64,000 nucleotides of DNA from UBA3910 sp002391465 (GTDB lineage Bacteria; Bacillota; Limnochordia; Darwinibacteriales; Darwinibacteriaceae): positions 1-64,000 of the forward strand of contig JASGVS010000006.1 of assembly GCA_030054835.1 (NCBI GenBank). Reading direction: 5' to 3'. Position 1 is the first letter of the stretch, and each line of letters starts with the position of its first letter. Shown here in pieces: positions 7,511-15,880 of this stretch. A program made the translations under genes and the position numbers. Below the pieces are notes generated by a model, which saw only the letters and a list, made by a program, of their open reading frames with translations, had not been told where the DNA came from and did no database searches.

Positions 7511-9317
7511 CGTACGGGGTATGTTGGCGGATCCTTCCGGCGGTCCCATGTGGATGTTCTTTGAGCCCCTCCTGGGTGTGACGACCATGCGCGAGGTTAT
7601 TGCCATGGCAGGCGGCCCCAGCGATTTTGTTGAAATCGAGGAAGTTGATCCGGCCATTTTGCGCAAGGCCTACGACTTAGTAGATGCAACCATTGAAGTT
7701 GACGGCAATGACGTGGTCTTTAATTTGGTTGATCCCTATCCTCCATTCATAAACATTCTCGCTAAGGGCGGCTCCTGGTCCTCCATTCTGAGCAAGGACT
7801 GGATGGTGGCCAATGGTGCCTGGGACGGAAATCCTGACACTTGGTCAAAATGGTATGATCAGTCCCTTGAACAGATGGTCCTTTATGACAAAGCTAACGG
7901 AACCGGCCCCTTCAAGCTGGACATCTGGGATAAGAGCGGTTCTCAGATTCTACTCAGCCGCTTCGATGAGTATTGGCGCGGGCCCGCTGCTCTGAAGAAC
8001 GTTGTAATTAAAGACATCCCTGAGTTTTCCACCCGTCTGCTCATGCTGCGTGCCGGCGATGCGGATGCCATCTATGTAGGAGACCCAGATCTACCGCAAG
8101 TACGGACCATTCCTGGCGTGACCGTTGTTGATGGCCTACCTCAGGTGACCAACACGGTACTCTTCTTCAGCTTCACCATTCCCGTTGAGGGTAACGAAGA
8201 CTTGGTGGGCAGCGGAAAACTTGATGGCAACGGTATCCCCAGCGATTTCTTCGCCGATGTCAACGTGCGTAAGGCTTTCAGCTACGCCTTCGACTACCAG
8301 GCATACTTGAGCGAAGTAGCCCTTGGCAACGGGGAGATTCCGAAAGGTCCATTCCCTCAGAGCTTGCCGTATGTAAACACGGAGCAAGAATATTACTCCC
8401 ACGACCTGGCAAAGGCCACCGAGTACTTCAAGAAGGCCTTTGACGGAGAAGTATGGGAAAAGGGATTCAAAGTAGGTATTGTTTACAACACTGGTAATGA
8501 TGCTCGCAAGACCGCGCTGGAGATTCTCGAGTACAACATCGAGAGAATTAACTCGAAGTTCCAGGTTGAAGTTATTGGGCTGGAATGGAGCACCGTGCTG
8601 GATAGGCTCCGCTCCGCTTCACTTCCCATCTTTGTCATGGGATGGATGATGGACTTCCCTGATACTCACAACTTCGCTGTTCCGTTCATGCATTCTACCG
8701 GAACCTTTGCAGGTTTCTGCGGTCAGGGCTTGATTGACCTTGCCAAGGAAGAATTTGACGAGTTGATCGCGGCTGGTATCAAGGCAACCGATCCTGCGGA
8801 ACGTGAGAAGATCTATCACGAGCTGCAGAGACTCTATGTGGACTTGGCCATTGGCATGCCGTATATGGAGGCAACCACAAACAGAGTAATGCGCGATTGG
8901 GTACAGGGCTTTGAATACTGCCCAGCCTACAGCGGCGGTAATGTGCTCCAAGTGAAACAGGAGGAGTATGTGATGGCAGCCAGGGCTGGGGGAGTAAGGC
9001 ATTGGAAGATTCTGACCCGGCATATTCTGCCCAATACGATCTTCCCTGTTTTAATTCAGGCTTCCATGAACATGGGCTCAATTGTGGTCACTGCTTCTAC
9101 CCTGAGTTTTCTAGGCCTCGGCGCCCCGGAGGGTCATGCAGACTGGGGGCAGATGATCAGCTTTGCCCGGAACTGGATTTTGGGCACGCCTGACAATCCG
9201 TTAGCCTACTGGTATACGGTGTTGTGGCCAGGTTTGGCCATTGTCCTTTTTGTATTATCCTGGAACCTCATTGGCGATGCTTTTCGGGATATTATGGATC
9301 CTAGGATTCAGGGGTGA
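7488..9317 (+). pseudogene. Fused remnant: peptide-binding protein (SBP_bac_5) lacking N-terminus joined to C-terminal part of DppC-type permease
   Basis: Homology begins at 7488 with AEDVKYTIVRGM, LADPSGGPMWMFFEPLLG, which is the interior of a family-5 extracellular peptide/nickel-binding protein; the signal peptide and first ~120 residues are absent and an in-frame stop lies at 7482-7484. The SBP part is normal up to about 8940 (DWVQGFEYCPAYSGG). It then passes without frameshift into NVLQVKQEEYVMAARAGG, RHILPN, TLSFLGLG and the C-terminal ISFARNW...LAYWY...DPRIQG, the second half of a DppC/OppC inner-membrane permease. In intact operons SBP, DppB and DppC are separate genes in this order, so about the SBP tail, all of DppB and half of DppC are missing. 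The product cannot be a working transporter. Confidence 0.85.
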
Positions 9318-9341
9318 TTGTCCCCAAGCAAGTAAGATACC

Positions 9342-9373
9342 AAAGGCACTTCTTTACGATGAAGTGCCTTTTT
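9342..9373 (+). terminator. Rho-independent terminator after the SBP-DppC remnant
   Basis: Stem AAAGGCACTTC / GAAGTGCCTTT with loop TTTACGAT followed by Ts, 24 bp past the stop at 9317. Confidence 0.85.
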
Positions 9374-9442
9374 ATTGCATACGATAAGTGGTCGACACGG
9401 GCAGGTTTAGGCTGAAATGACAGTAGGTGCTTTTCGTTCAAA

Positions 9443-9481
9443 CAAAAAAGAATGCTCCCCCCTTTGGTACAGGGGGAGCAT
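9443..9481 (-). terminator. Rho-independent terminator for the transglutaminase-like gene
   Basis: Long inverted repeat ATGCTCCCCC ... GGGGGAGCAT (9452-9481) with an A-run on the plus strand at 9444-9450, giving a T-run on the minus strand. It lies about 105 bp past the stop of the minus-strand gene ending at 9587. Confidence 0.8.
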
Positions 9482-9586
9482 GTCGATTTCGGCGACTACT
9501 ACTCCACGGGGAAGTACGGGTGAAAGATTTTGGAACGGCCGAGGTGGGCTGCTCAATTAATGGGCAGCCGCCTACCCGACGGAGGA

Positions 9587-10444
9587 TTAGTCATTGGCAA
9601 TAAACTCTGCCGGAACTTCGATCCTTTCATTCCCCTGGACAAAAGACGAAAAGGCTTCGAAGTCCGCGTCCACCGCAAGTGTAAGCCGGGCCAGCTCATC
9701 TATTGTCGCAAAGTCCCCTTCTGTCCATTCTGCGGTGGGGAGGCTTTTGTAGCCGCCCCAGTCATCCCAGGGCTGCATGGGCACTTTCAACAGGGAGTTA
9801 GCGTCTAAAAGGAGATTCCAGTTCAGGTAATCGTAACCCCACCACTGGAAGATGCCGAAGAGGTTGGGGTCGGCATTGCCCGCACGGCACATGAGCCAAG
9901 CCTTCGGCCCAGTGATAAAGTCCCCTTCGCCCACAGCCAGGGGGTCAAACTTAATCTTGAGTGCCTTCTGCTGCAGTTCATCCAACTGGGCGTCCACCAT
10001 AATCCAGCGCTGCTGTCCATCATCCCAGTATTCAAAAACCCAATGGTCCACGTATTTCCCCGCTTCGAAATAGGTGGCAAAACCGCATCTAGCCCGGGCA
10101 GGAATGCCCGCTTCCCGGCAGAGACCCGCGCCCACTACCGAAAAGTCGCGGCAGATGCCGATCATCTTTTCCCCATGGGTTTTTTCCTCACTGACGTGAC
10201 CAAACCCCCGCTCCCTTAGGAAGCTCAGCTTGCCTTCAACGCCGCGAATCAAGGGTTCTTTTTTCCTTTCATCGCTCAGCTCAACCCCGTAAGCTCCGCT
10301 CCAATGCTGGTGCAGGAGGATGTTCTGCACGTACTTGACGATGGTGGGGATATGGGGAGGGATGTCTGCCACCATGTGCCGATTCGCTTTGATCTCGGTC
10401 ATGGGACCGTGTTGGAGATAATATTCAAGCAGCTCGCTGTTCAC
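9587..10444 (-). CDS. Transglutaminase-like domain protein
   Basis: A 285-residue cytosolic-looking protein. The papain-like transglutaminase triad is recognisable: Cys98 in GICRDFSV, His134 in YVDHWVFEYW and Asp151 in WIMVDAQLD, with the usual spacing, preceded by the LSFLRERGFGHVSEEKTHGEK segment and followed by an unfamiliar ~130-residue C-terminal region rich in Trp and acidic residues. Bacterial proteins of this class are proteases, peptide N-glycanase-like enzymes or structural relatives; the substrate is unknown. It stands alone, with YmaF about 100 bp upstream on the same strand and its own terminator at 9443-9481. Confidence 0.82.
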   Translation of the reverse strand: MNSELLEYYLQHGPMTEIKANRHMVADIPPHIPTIVKYVQNILLHQHWSGAYGVELSDERKKEPLIRGVEGKLSFLRERGFGHVSEEKTHGEKMIGICRDFSVVGAGLCREAGIPARARCGFATYFEAGKYVDHWVFEYWDDGQQRWIMVDAQLDELQQKALKIKFDPLAVGEGDFITGPKAWLMCRAGNADPNLFGIFQWWGYDYLNWNLLLDANSLLKVPMQPWDDWGGYKSLPTAEWTEGDFATIDELARLTLAVDADFEAFSSFVQGNERIEVPAEFIAND

Positions 10445-10546
10445 AGTGATCGCCCCAGTCTATAGTTGGTTTTGTGGTAATTATAACAGAAAATGGTAAA
10501 TTCTGCTCATAAATTGACTGGGTGCTGCCAGCACCCCAGCTTAACC

Positions 10547-10915
10547 TCACATGCTGATGGGCCTTAAGGGATCGTCAATCAAAGTGGCAAAGACAAAGTC
10601 GTGGACGTGGCCCCTGTTCAAGGTACTGGTCCCGCTGGCAGCGTGGATGTGCCTGCCATTCCCGACAGGAATGGATAAGCCGGTGATTCCCCCTACCTCG
10701 TGGAGGTGTATTTCAGTAAAGTCGGTGGTGAGCATAAAAACGTGCACATGGTCATCGCCTACCGGAATCACTTCCCCTGTCATCCCGGCAAAGCGGTGGT
10801 TATGGGGTATTTCCTCAAAGATCATGGTGCTGCCCTGAATCTCGTGCACATGAGTTTGGGTGGAAATGACAGCTTGGTTGATGATTGGATTTGGATTGTA
10901 ACCGTTCAGAATCAA
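10547..10915 (-). CDS. YmaF family protein
   Basis: The 122-residue product is rich in paired histidines set in a repeating pattern: THVHEIQG, HNHRFAGMTGEVIPVGDDHVH, TEIHLHEVGGITG, NGRHIHAASG, RGHVHDFVFAT. This H.H-G-(T)...-H.H repeat with (I)PVG linkers is the hallmark of the YmaF family of Firmicutes, whose role is unknown although metal binding is suggested by the spaced His pairs. A TTG start at 10915 behind AAAGGAGGG is used, with unusually short spacing; an internal start cannot be excluded. The start at 10915 is about 150 bp from the end of galK. Confidence 0.88.
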   Translation of the reverse strand: MILNGYNPNPIINQAVISTQTHVHEIQGSTMIFEEIPHNHRFAGMTGEVIPVGDDHVHVFMLTTDFTEIHLHEVGGITGLSIPVGNGRHIHAASGTSTLNRGHVHDFVFATLIDDPLRPISM

Positions 10916-11034
10916 TCCCTCCTTTTGCGTGTTTGTACAGTATATGTCACACGCATGAAGGAGGGATAATTCAAGCGGTGAAATGGGAACTGGGCGTCAG
11001 CTTCTGAGGCTCGAACGATTCACTAAACAATGAC

Positions 11035-11060
11035 AACGCCCCGCTGTTTAGCAGGGCGTT
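11035..11060 (-). terminator. Hairpin after galK
   Basis: Stem AACGCCC / GGGCGTT enclosing CGCTG/CAG, located 7 bp past the galK stop on the minus strand. The T-run on the minus strand is weak, so it may be bidirectional or only partly efficient. Confidence 0.6.
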
Positions 11061-11066
11061 TCTTGT

Positions 11067-12236
11067 CTAGTCTAGAGGAATGATGGTTGCTCCCTCTACC
11101 GCCTTAAAGGTAAAGATCTCAGGCGTAATTTGGGTTTTTGCTGTGTACTCATCCATCACTCTGTTTTTCAGCTCCTCAACTGCTGATTTGGCAGTCAGGA
11201 TAATCATACTGCCGCCAAAGCCTGCTCCCGTCATACGGGCTCCAAGTGTGCCAGGGGTTGAGCGGGCAATTTCAACCAAGAGATCTAGTTCTGAACAGCT
11301 CACTTCGTAGTCATCCCGCAGACTTTCATGGGAGGCGTAAAGGAGCTCTCCGAAGGCCTCTAGGTTATCCGCCTTGAGAAACTCGATCGCATCCAGCACC
11401 CGCTGATTTTCGCTGACCACATGGCGGGCTCGCTTTCTGAGCGCCTCAGGCAGCGCGTTTATTAGATCCAAGTGTTCGATTGTAACATCGCGGAGGGCGG
11501 TGATTTCAGGCAGATCTTTCTTTAAGAGCTGAACCACTTCTTCGCACTGGCTTCTTCTGAGGTTGTACTCAGAATCGACTAGGCCCCGCTTCACCCCGCT
11601 GTTGATCACAACCAAGGTACAGCCTGCCTCTTCAAAACGGGCGGCCACCGTTTGGTAGTCTAGACTGCGGCAGTCTAAAAAGAGGGCATGATCCTTTTCC
11701 CCCAGCATGGAGATGAACTGATCCATGATGCCGCAATTGACGCCCACAAATTCGTTTTCTGCCCGTTGAGCCAGTTTTACAAGCTCAGTTTTGTTTATCT
11801 TAAGGTCGTTGAGCTTGTCCACAAACAGGGCGGTCGCTACCTCTAGTGCCGCGGAGGAAGAAAGGCCTGCTCCTAAGGGCACATTCCCCTGCAGGACTAT
11901 GTCCATTCCGGCTAGGTTATAACCATCCTTCTGCAGTAGATCACATACCCCGCGGATATAATTGCTCCAGCGGTGGATTTCGGTTTGGGTAATAGCCTCG
12001 AGGGAGAAAGAATCCTTGGCCTCAAAATCTAGGGAATAGAGGTTGACCTCATTTGTGCCATTTAGCGCACCCAGCAGTGTGATCCGGGCATCGATGGCCA
12101 TGGGCAGCACGAACCCATCGTTGTAATCGGTATGTTCACCCAGAAGATTGACCCGGCCCGGTGCTGAAGACGCAATGGTGGGTTGTCGTCCTGGGAAATG
12201 TTCACTAAATGCTTGTTTTAGCTTTTCGATCTGCAT
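11067..12236 (-). CDS. galK: Galactokinase
   Basis: The product has 389 residues, normal for GalK, which phosphorylates galactose at C1 with ATP. The GHMP-kinase landmarks are all present: the substrate signature GRVNLLGEHTDYNDG near residues 27-41, the ATP loop VPLGAGLSSSAALE near 118-131, VNCGIMDQFISMLG, and the C-terminal RMTGAGFGGSMI. The ATG at 12236 is chosen because AGGGG lies 9 bases upstream; the in-frame GTG at 12245 would overlap galT. One base separates galT's stop from this start, so the two are translationally coupled in the order small ORF, galT, galK. No galE is next to it. The pathway fits the alpha-galactosidase gene at 34136. Confidence 0.97.
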   Translation of the reverse strand: MQIEKLKQAFSEHFPGRQPTIASSAPGRVNLLGEHTDYNDGFVLPMAIDARITLLGALNGTNEVNLYSLDFEAKDSFSLEAITQTEIHRWSNYIRGVCDLLQKDGYNLAGMDIVLQGNVPLGAGLSSSAALEVATALFVDKLNDLKINKTELVKLAQRAENEFVGVNCGIMDQFISMLGEKDHALFLDCRSLDYQTVAARFEEAGCTLVVINSGVKRGLVDSEYNLRRSQCEEVVQLLKKDLPEITALRDVTIEHLDLINALPEALRKRARHVVSENQRVLDAIEFLKADNLEAFGELLYASHESLRDDYEVSCSELDLLVEIARSTPGTLGARMTGAGFGGSMIILTAKSAVEELKNRVMDEYTAKTQITPEIFTFKAVEGATIIPLD

Positions 12237-12237
12237 G

Positions 12238-13200
12238 CTATTCACCCCTCAGTTTCTTCGCTTGATCTTCTGGGCTCATGTCGGTGATGAATGTGCCCGC
12301 ACCCGATTCAACACCCGCCAAATACTTGAGCTTAGTGGCGGTGCGGTTGAGGGGATAGAACTCGAAATGGAAGTGGTATTCCCCATGTTCTCCCTTGGTT
12401 GGCGCTTGATGGATGGCCATGATATACGGCAGGGAAAAACCGAACAGCTCATCGTATTTGCCCAGAAGCTCCTTTAAGGTTTGGGCTAACCCCTGTTTTT
12501 CCTCGTCCGTGAAATGGGCGAAGGATTGGAGGTGACGTTTAGGATAGAGATGCACCTCGTAAGGGTACCGGGCAAAGAAAGGTACAAAGGCTGCAAAGAA
12601 CTCATTCTCCACCACCAAACGTGAACCGTCTTTTGTTTCTTCCTGCAGGATATCGCAGTAAAGGCAGGTACCCCTCTCCTCCTTGTGCTGACGTGCCGAT
12701 GCCAGTTCTGTGGCAATCACGGGCGGAATGAAAGGCATGGCGTAGATCTGGCCGTGGGGGTGGCTGAGCGTTACGCCGATAGCTTCACCTTTATTTTCAA
12801 AGATGTAAACGTACTCGACCTCTTCCTTACTGCCCAGCTCTAGGTAGCGATCGGTCCAAACCTCGATCAGGTTACGGATATGTTCCACCGAAGCTTCTGC
12901 CAAGGAGCTGTTGTGCTCAGAGGAGTAGAGGACCACTTCGCAGATACCTGCGGCCGGTGCTGTTTTATACAGTTCAGAATCCAATGCCCCTAATTCTGCC
13001 GGCGGCAGCGTAAGGGACGGGAATTTGTTTTCAAAAACCACAATCTCGTAATCCTCTGCCGGCACCTCGGTGGGAAATGCCCCCGGTAGGGTGGGGCAGA
13101 GGGGGCAGAACTCGGCAGGCGGGAGATGTGTCCGGTCCTGGCGGTGGGCAGCCACAATCACCCACTGTCTCAACTGGGGGTTCCAGCGCAGTTCACTCAT
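12238..13200 (-). CDS. galT: Galactose-1-phosphate uridylyltransferase
   Basis: The 320-residue product begins MSELRWNPQLRQWVIVAAHR, typical of the HIT-superfamily GalT, which exchanges UMP between UDP-glucose and galactose-1-phosphate. The nucleophilic histidine lies in SHPHGQIYAMPF (around residue 155), Zn-type cysteines occur in FCPLCP (C32, C35) and TCLYCDI, and the C-terminal GEYHFHFEFYPLNR motif is intact. The ATG at 13200 follows GGAGGGATCCC; longer frames upstream are the overlapping small gene read in another frame. The start overlaps that small gene by 8 bases, which implies translational coupling. Confidence 0.96.
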   Translation of the reverse strand: MSELRWNPQLRQWVIVAAHRQDRTHLPPAEFCPLCPTLPGAFPTEVPAEDYEIVVFENKFPSLTLPPAELGALDSELYKTAPAAGICEVVLYSSEHNSSLAEASVEHIRNLIEVWTDRYLELGSKEEVEYVYIFENKGEAIGVTLSHPHGQIYAMPFIPPVIATELASARQHKEERGTCLYCDILQEETKDGSRLVVENEFFAAFVPFFARYPYEVHLYPKRHLQSFAHFTDEEKQGLAQTLKELLGKYDELFGFSLPYIMAIHQAPTKGEHGEYHFHFEFYPLNRTATKLKYLAGVESGAGTFITDMSPEDQAKKLRGE

Positions 13201-13306
13201 GGGATCCCTCCTGCTTCTTTTCTTTCTTTTCCTTCTCGGCGAAGGTGTAAAAAATGATGTAGCGGCCGTCCTCTTTCTTGACAACCTTCTTTTTCATCTT
13301 CTGCAA
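13193..13306 (-). CDS. Small basic protein (37 residues) leading the gal operon
   Basis: Reading from a TTG at 13306, seven bases after AGGAGA, gives MQKMKKKVVKKEDGRYIIFY followed by TFAEKEKKEKKQEGSHE. A methionine at 13297 would give a shorter form. The stop codon TGA overlaps the galT start (CATGAGTGA), a coupling arrangement that argues that the frame is translated. The sequence (KKKVVKKEDGRYIIFY, then a highly charged tail) looks like a short two-stranded domain of a kind I recall as small hypotheticals in other Firmicutes, without known function. There is no signal peptide or Cys. A role as a leader peptide or regulator of galT expression is an inference only. Confidence 0.6.
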   Translation of the reverse strand: MQKMKKKVVKKEDGRYIIFYTFAEKEKKEKKQEGSHE

Positions 13307-13438
13307 TTCATTCTCTCCTTGCGTTTAGTATAGCCGGGCAAGTAGTTCTCCAACTAAGCTCCCAATCCCTGCCCTAAGAAAACGGTTCAAAAAAGGAGGC
13401 AGGAAAATGGGCTTTCCTTCCCAAAGTGTTAATAACGG

Positions 13439-13467
13439 TTAAAGATACTCCGGTAATTGTGTATAAT
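13439..13467 (+). promoter_or_regulatory. Probable promoter of the uronate operon
   Basis: A perfect TATAAT at 13462-13467, about 55 bp upstream of the first gene's TTG start; the -35 region about 17 bp earlier (near TTAAAG) is weak. AACGGTT occurs twice nearby (13381 and 13434), which could be part of an operator, but nothing proves it. Confidence 0.4.
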
Positions 13468-13522
13468 AATCTTTGGGGTCAAAGCCACAGACTTGAAAAC
13501 ACAGCTGGAAAGGAAGATTGGA

Positions 13523-14677
13523 TTGATTAACGTGGCCATCATCGGGGTTGGAGCCATTGCTCCCACCCATATCGAAGCTTTTTTAAGCTTCTCTGATCGA
13601 TGCAGAATTGTTGCCCTGTGCGACATTTACCCGGAAAAGGCGGAGGCAGGCGCTAAGCGGTTTGGCCTGGATGTGGACATCTACGATGATCACACCAAAA
13701 TGCTGGATCGGGAAGATATTGATCTGGTTGCGGTTTGTACACCGCCCTACACCCATGCGGAGATTTCCATCAACTTCTTAAATGCGGGCAAGCACGTGAT
13801 CTGCGAAAAGCCCATGGCTGCTTCCCTAGAAGAATGCGATGCCATGAACGAGGCGGCAGAAAAGAGCGGTAAGATCTTATCAATTATTTCCCAAAACCGC
13901 TTTTCTAACCCAATGATGAAACTGAAGCAGGTTTTGGAAACCGGGATTATTGGCAAGATAGCCCACGCCCAGGTTGACTCCTTCTGGTGGCGCGGGTACA
14001 GCTACTACGACCTGTGGTGGCGCGGTACCTGGGAGAAGGAAGGGGGCGGCCCAACCTTAAACCATGCGGTTCACCATATCGACATTTTCCGCTGGATGAA
14101 CGGTATGCCCAGTGAAATTACCGCTGTGATGACCAACGTTATGCATAATAACGCAGAGGTAGAGGATCTCTCCATTGCTATCGGCCGCTACCCTGACGGG
14201 GGCCTGGCCCAGATTACAAGCTCCGTGGTGCACCACGGCGAAGAGCAGCAGCTCATCTTCCAAGGGGAGAGGGCCAGGGTATCGGTACCCTGGAAGGTGT
14301 ATGCTTCTACCGCTAAGGAAAATGGTTTCCCGGAGAGAAACGAAGAGCTGGAAAAGGAGATTCAGAAACTCTATGGCAGCCTAAGCGATCTGGAGCACCA
14401 ATTCCACACAGGGCAGATTAACGATATGCTCTTGGCCGTGGAAGGGAAAAAGGATGTGCTGATTGACGGCAAACAGGGGCGGGAAACCCTGGAGCTGATA
14501 ACGGCCATTTTCCAATCGGCCAGCACCGGACAGACGGTAAAACTGCCCTTGGGTAAAGACAGCCCCTTCTACACCCGGGAAGGCGTTTTGAAGAATGCGC
14601 TCCATTTCTACGAGAAGAAGGGATTTGTGGAGAACTTCTCCGATGACAAGATTACAACAGGCGGCAAGTACGAATAG
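13523..14677 (+). CDS. Gfo/Idh/MocA-family oxidoreductase
   Basis: The TTG at 13523 is preferred because GGAAAGGAAG precedes it and the Rossmann fold then starts at once (INVAIIGVGAIAPTHIEA); the ATG at 13457 would add a leader and lies before the promoter -10. The 384-residue protein has the dinucleotide-binding GxGxxA/S motif, the family's EKPMA motif (Lys of the active site) and the C-terminal (alpha/beta) domain with GGGPTLNHAVHHIDIFRW, where the GG-x-x-x-D/N-H-x-x-H-x-x-D active-site pattern is clear. Enzymes of this type reduce or oxidise sugars, sugar acids or inositols. It heads an operon with a second Gfo/Idh gene, uxaC, uxuA and a third Gfo/Idh gene. Confidence 0.9.
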   Translation: MINVAIIGVGAIAPTHIEAFLSFSDRCRIVALCDIYPEKAEAGAKRFGLDVDIYDDHTKMLDREDIDLVAVCTPPYTHAEISINFLNAGKHVICEKPMAASLEECDAMNEAAEKSGKILSIISQNRFSNPMMKLKQVLETGIIGKIAHAQVDSFWWRGYSYYDLWWRGTWEKEGGGPTLNHAVHHIDIFRWMNGMPSEITAVMTNVMHNNAEVEDLSIAIGRYPDGGLAQITSSVVHHGEEQQLIFQGERARVSVPWKVYASTAKENGFPERNEELEKEIQKLYGSLSDLEHQFHTGQINDMLLAVEGKKDVLIDGKQGRETLELITAIFQSASTGQTVKLPLGKDSPFYTREGVLKNALHFYEKKGFVENFSDDKITTGGKYE

Positions 14678-14687
14678 GGGTGTGGAA

Positions 14688-15767
14688 ATGACTAACAGAG
14701 GCGATGGGATGAACTACGCGCCGAAAGGCGAGAAACGGATAGTTGTGGAGCCGGGCGAGTTTGCCATTGCGGCTATAGGACTTGACCACGGCCATATCTA
14801 CGGCCAGTGCAACGGCCTGATTGAAGCCGGTGCCGAACTGAAGGCTGTTTATGATCCCGATCCGAAAAAAGTGGAAGCGTTTAAAAAGAACTTCCCTCAA
14901 GTGAAGGTTGCTTCTTCGGAAGAGGAAATTCTAGAGGACGAATCGATCAAGCTGGTGACCTCAGCCTGTATTCCCAAAGATCGGCCTGCTTTGGGCCTTA
15001 GGGTTCTTTCCAGCGGTAAACACTATTTCAGCGACAAACCGGGCTTTACCACCAAGGAGCAGCTGGCTCAAGCCAGGGCAAAAGTGGCAGAGACCGGACT
15101 AAAGTGGGGCATCTACTACGGCGAAAGGCTCCATGTGGAAAGTGCCGTTTACGCCGGCCAGCTCATTGAAGCGGGGGAGATCGGTCGGGTGATCCAGGTA
15201 ATTGGCCTTGGGCCCCACCGCATTAACGCTCCCCACAGGCCAGACTGGTTCTTCGACCCAGAGTGTTTCGGTGGGATCCTGTGTGATATCGGCAGCCACC
15301 AGATTGAGCAGTTCCTCCACTACTCCGGGGCAAAGGATGCCAAGGTACTGCACAGCAAGGTTGCCAACTACCATTTCAAACAATATCCGGGCTTTCAGGA
15401 CTTTGGTGACGCCACCTTGGTGGCCGATAACGGCGCTACCTTCTATTTCAGGGTAGACTGGTTCACCCCTGATGGGCTGGGCACCTGGGGCGACGGCAGG
15501 GTCTTGATTCTAGGCACCGATGGCTACATTGAAGTGAGGAAATACATTGATATTGGCAGGGACCAGAGGGGAGACCAACTGTACCTGGTCAACAAGGACG
15601 GGGAAAAGCATCTGCAGCTCTCCGGCCAAGTGGGCTTTCCCTTCTTTGGCCAGTTCATCTTGGACTGCCTAAACGGCACCGAAAACGCCATGACCCAAGA
15701 GCATGCTTTCAAGGCAGCTGAGCTCTGCTTAGATGCCCAGGAAAAGGCAATCTGGATCGAGAAGTAA
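14688..15767 (+). CDS. Gfo/Idh/MocA-family oxidoreductase
   Basis: This 359-residue protein starts 10 bp after the preceding gene; ATG at 14688 or 14709 are both possible. It carries an N-terminal tail before the Rossmann fold (FAIAAIGLDHGHIYGQC, with an atypical GLDHGH in place of GxGxxG), a SDKPG motif in place of the usual EKP, and FGGILCDIGSHQIEQFLHYSG as the active-site helix. The divergent motifs place it in a separate subgroup from the two other oxidoreductases of the operon, so its substrate probably differs. Its place between an oxidoreductase and uxaC suggests a part in uronate or related sugar-acid breakdown. Confidence 0.88.
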   Translation: MTNRGDGMNYAPKGEKRIVVEPGEFAIAAIGLDHGHIYGQCNGLIEAGAELKAVYDPDPKKVEAFKKNFPQVKVASSEEEILEDESIKLVTSACIPKDRPALGLRVLSSGKHYFSDKPGFTTKEQLAQARAKVAETGLKWGIYYGERLHVESAVYAGQLIEAGEIGRVIQVIGLGPHRINAPHRPDWFFDPECFGGILCDIGSHQIEQFLHYSGAKDAKVLHSKVANYHFKQYPGFQDFGDATLVADNGATFYFRVDWFTPDGLGTWGDGRVLILGTDGYIEVRKYIDIGRDQRGDQLYLVNKDGEKHLQLSGQVGFPFFGQFILDCLNGTENAMTQEHAFKAAELCLDAQEKAIWIEK

Positions 15768-15772
15768 GTGTC

Positions 15773-15807
15773 AGCCCGCCCCGTTGCGTGAAGGAAAGGG
15801 GCGGGCT
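15773..15807 (+). terminator. Hairpin between Gfo/Idh gene and uxaC
   Basis: GC-rich 10-bp stem AGCCCGCCCC / GGGGCGGGCT directly after the stop at 15767, followed by TTTC only. With such a short T-run it may act as an attenuator or mRNA-stabilising hairpin rather than a full stop. Confidence 0.6.
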
Positions 15808-15880
15808 TTCCCGAATACTTAGATTAGGGACATCGCCTCTGGGGCGGTGTTTGCCTGTCTTTTTTAGGAGGAAGAACAGC

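Noticed and set aside
7511..7666. Extension of the AI-2E frame upstream to 7666
   Set aside because: This stretch is antisense of the peptide-binding gene, and the codons there do not resemble the transporter family.
13381..13440. Two AACGGTT copies before the uronate operon as a regulator operator
   Set aside because: The direct repeats are 7 bp and unsupported by a palindrome; noted with the promoter only.
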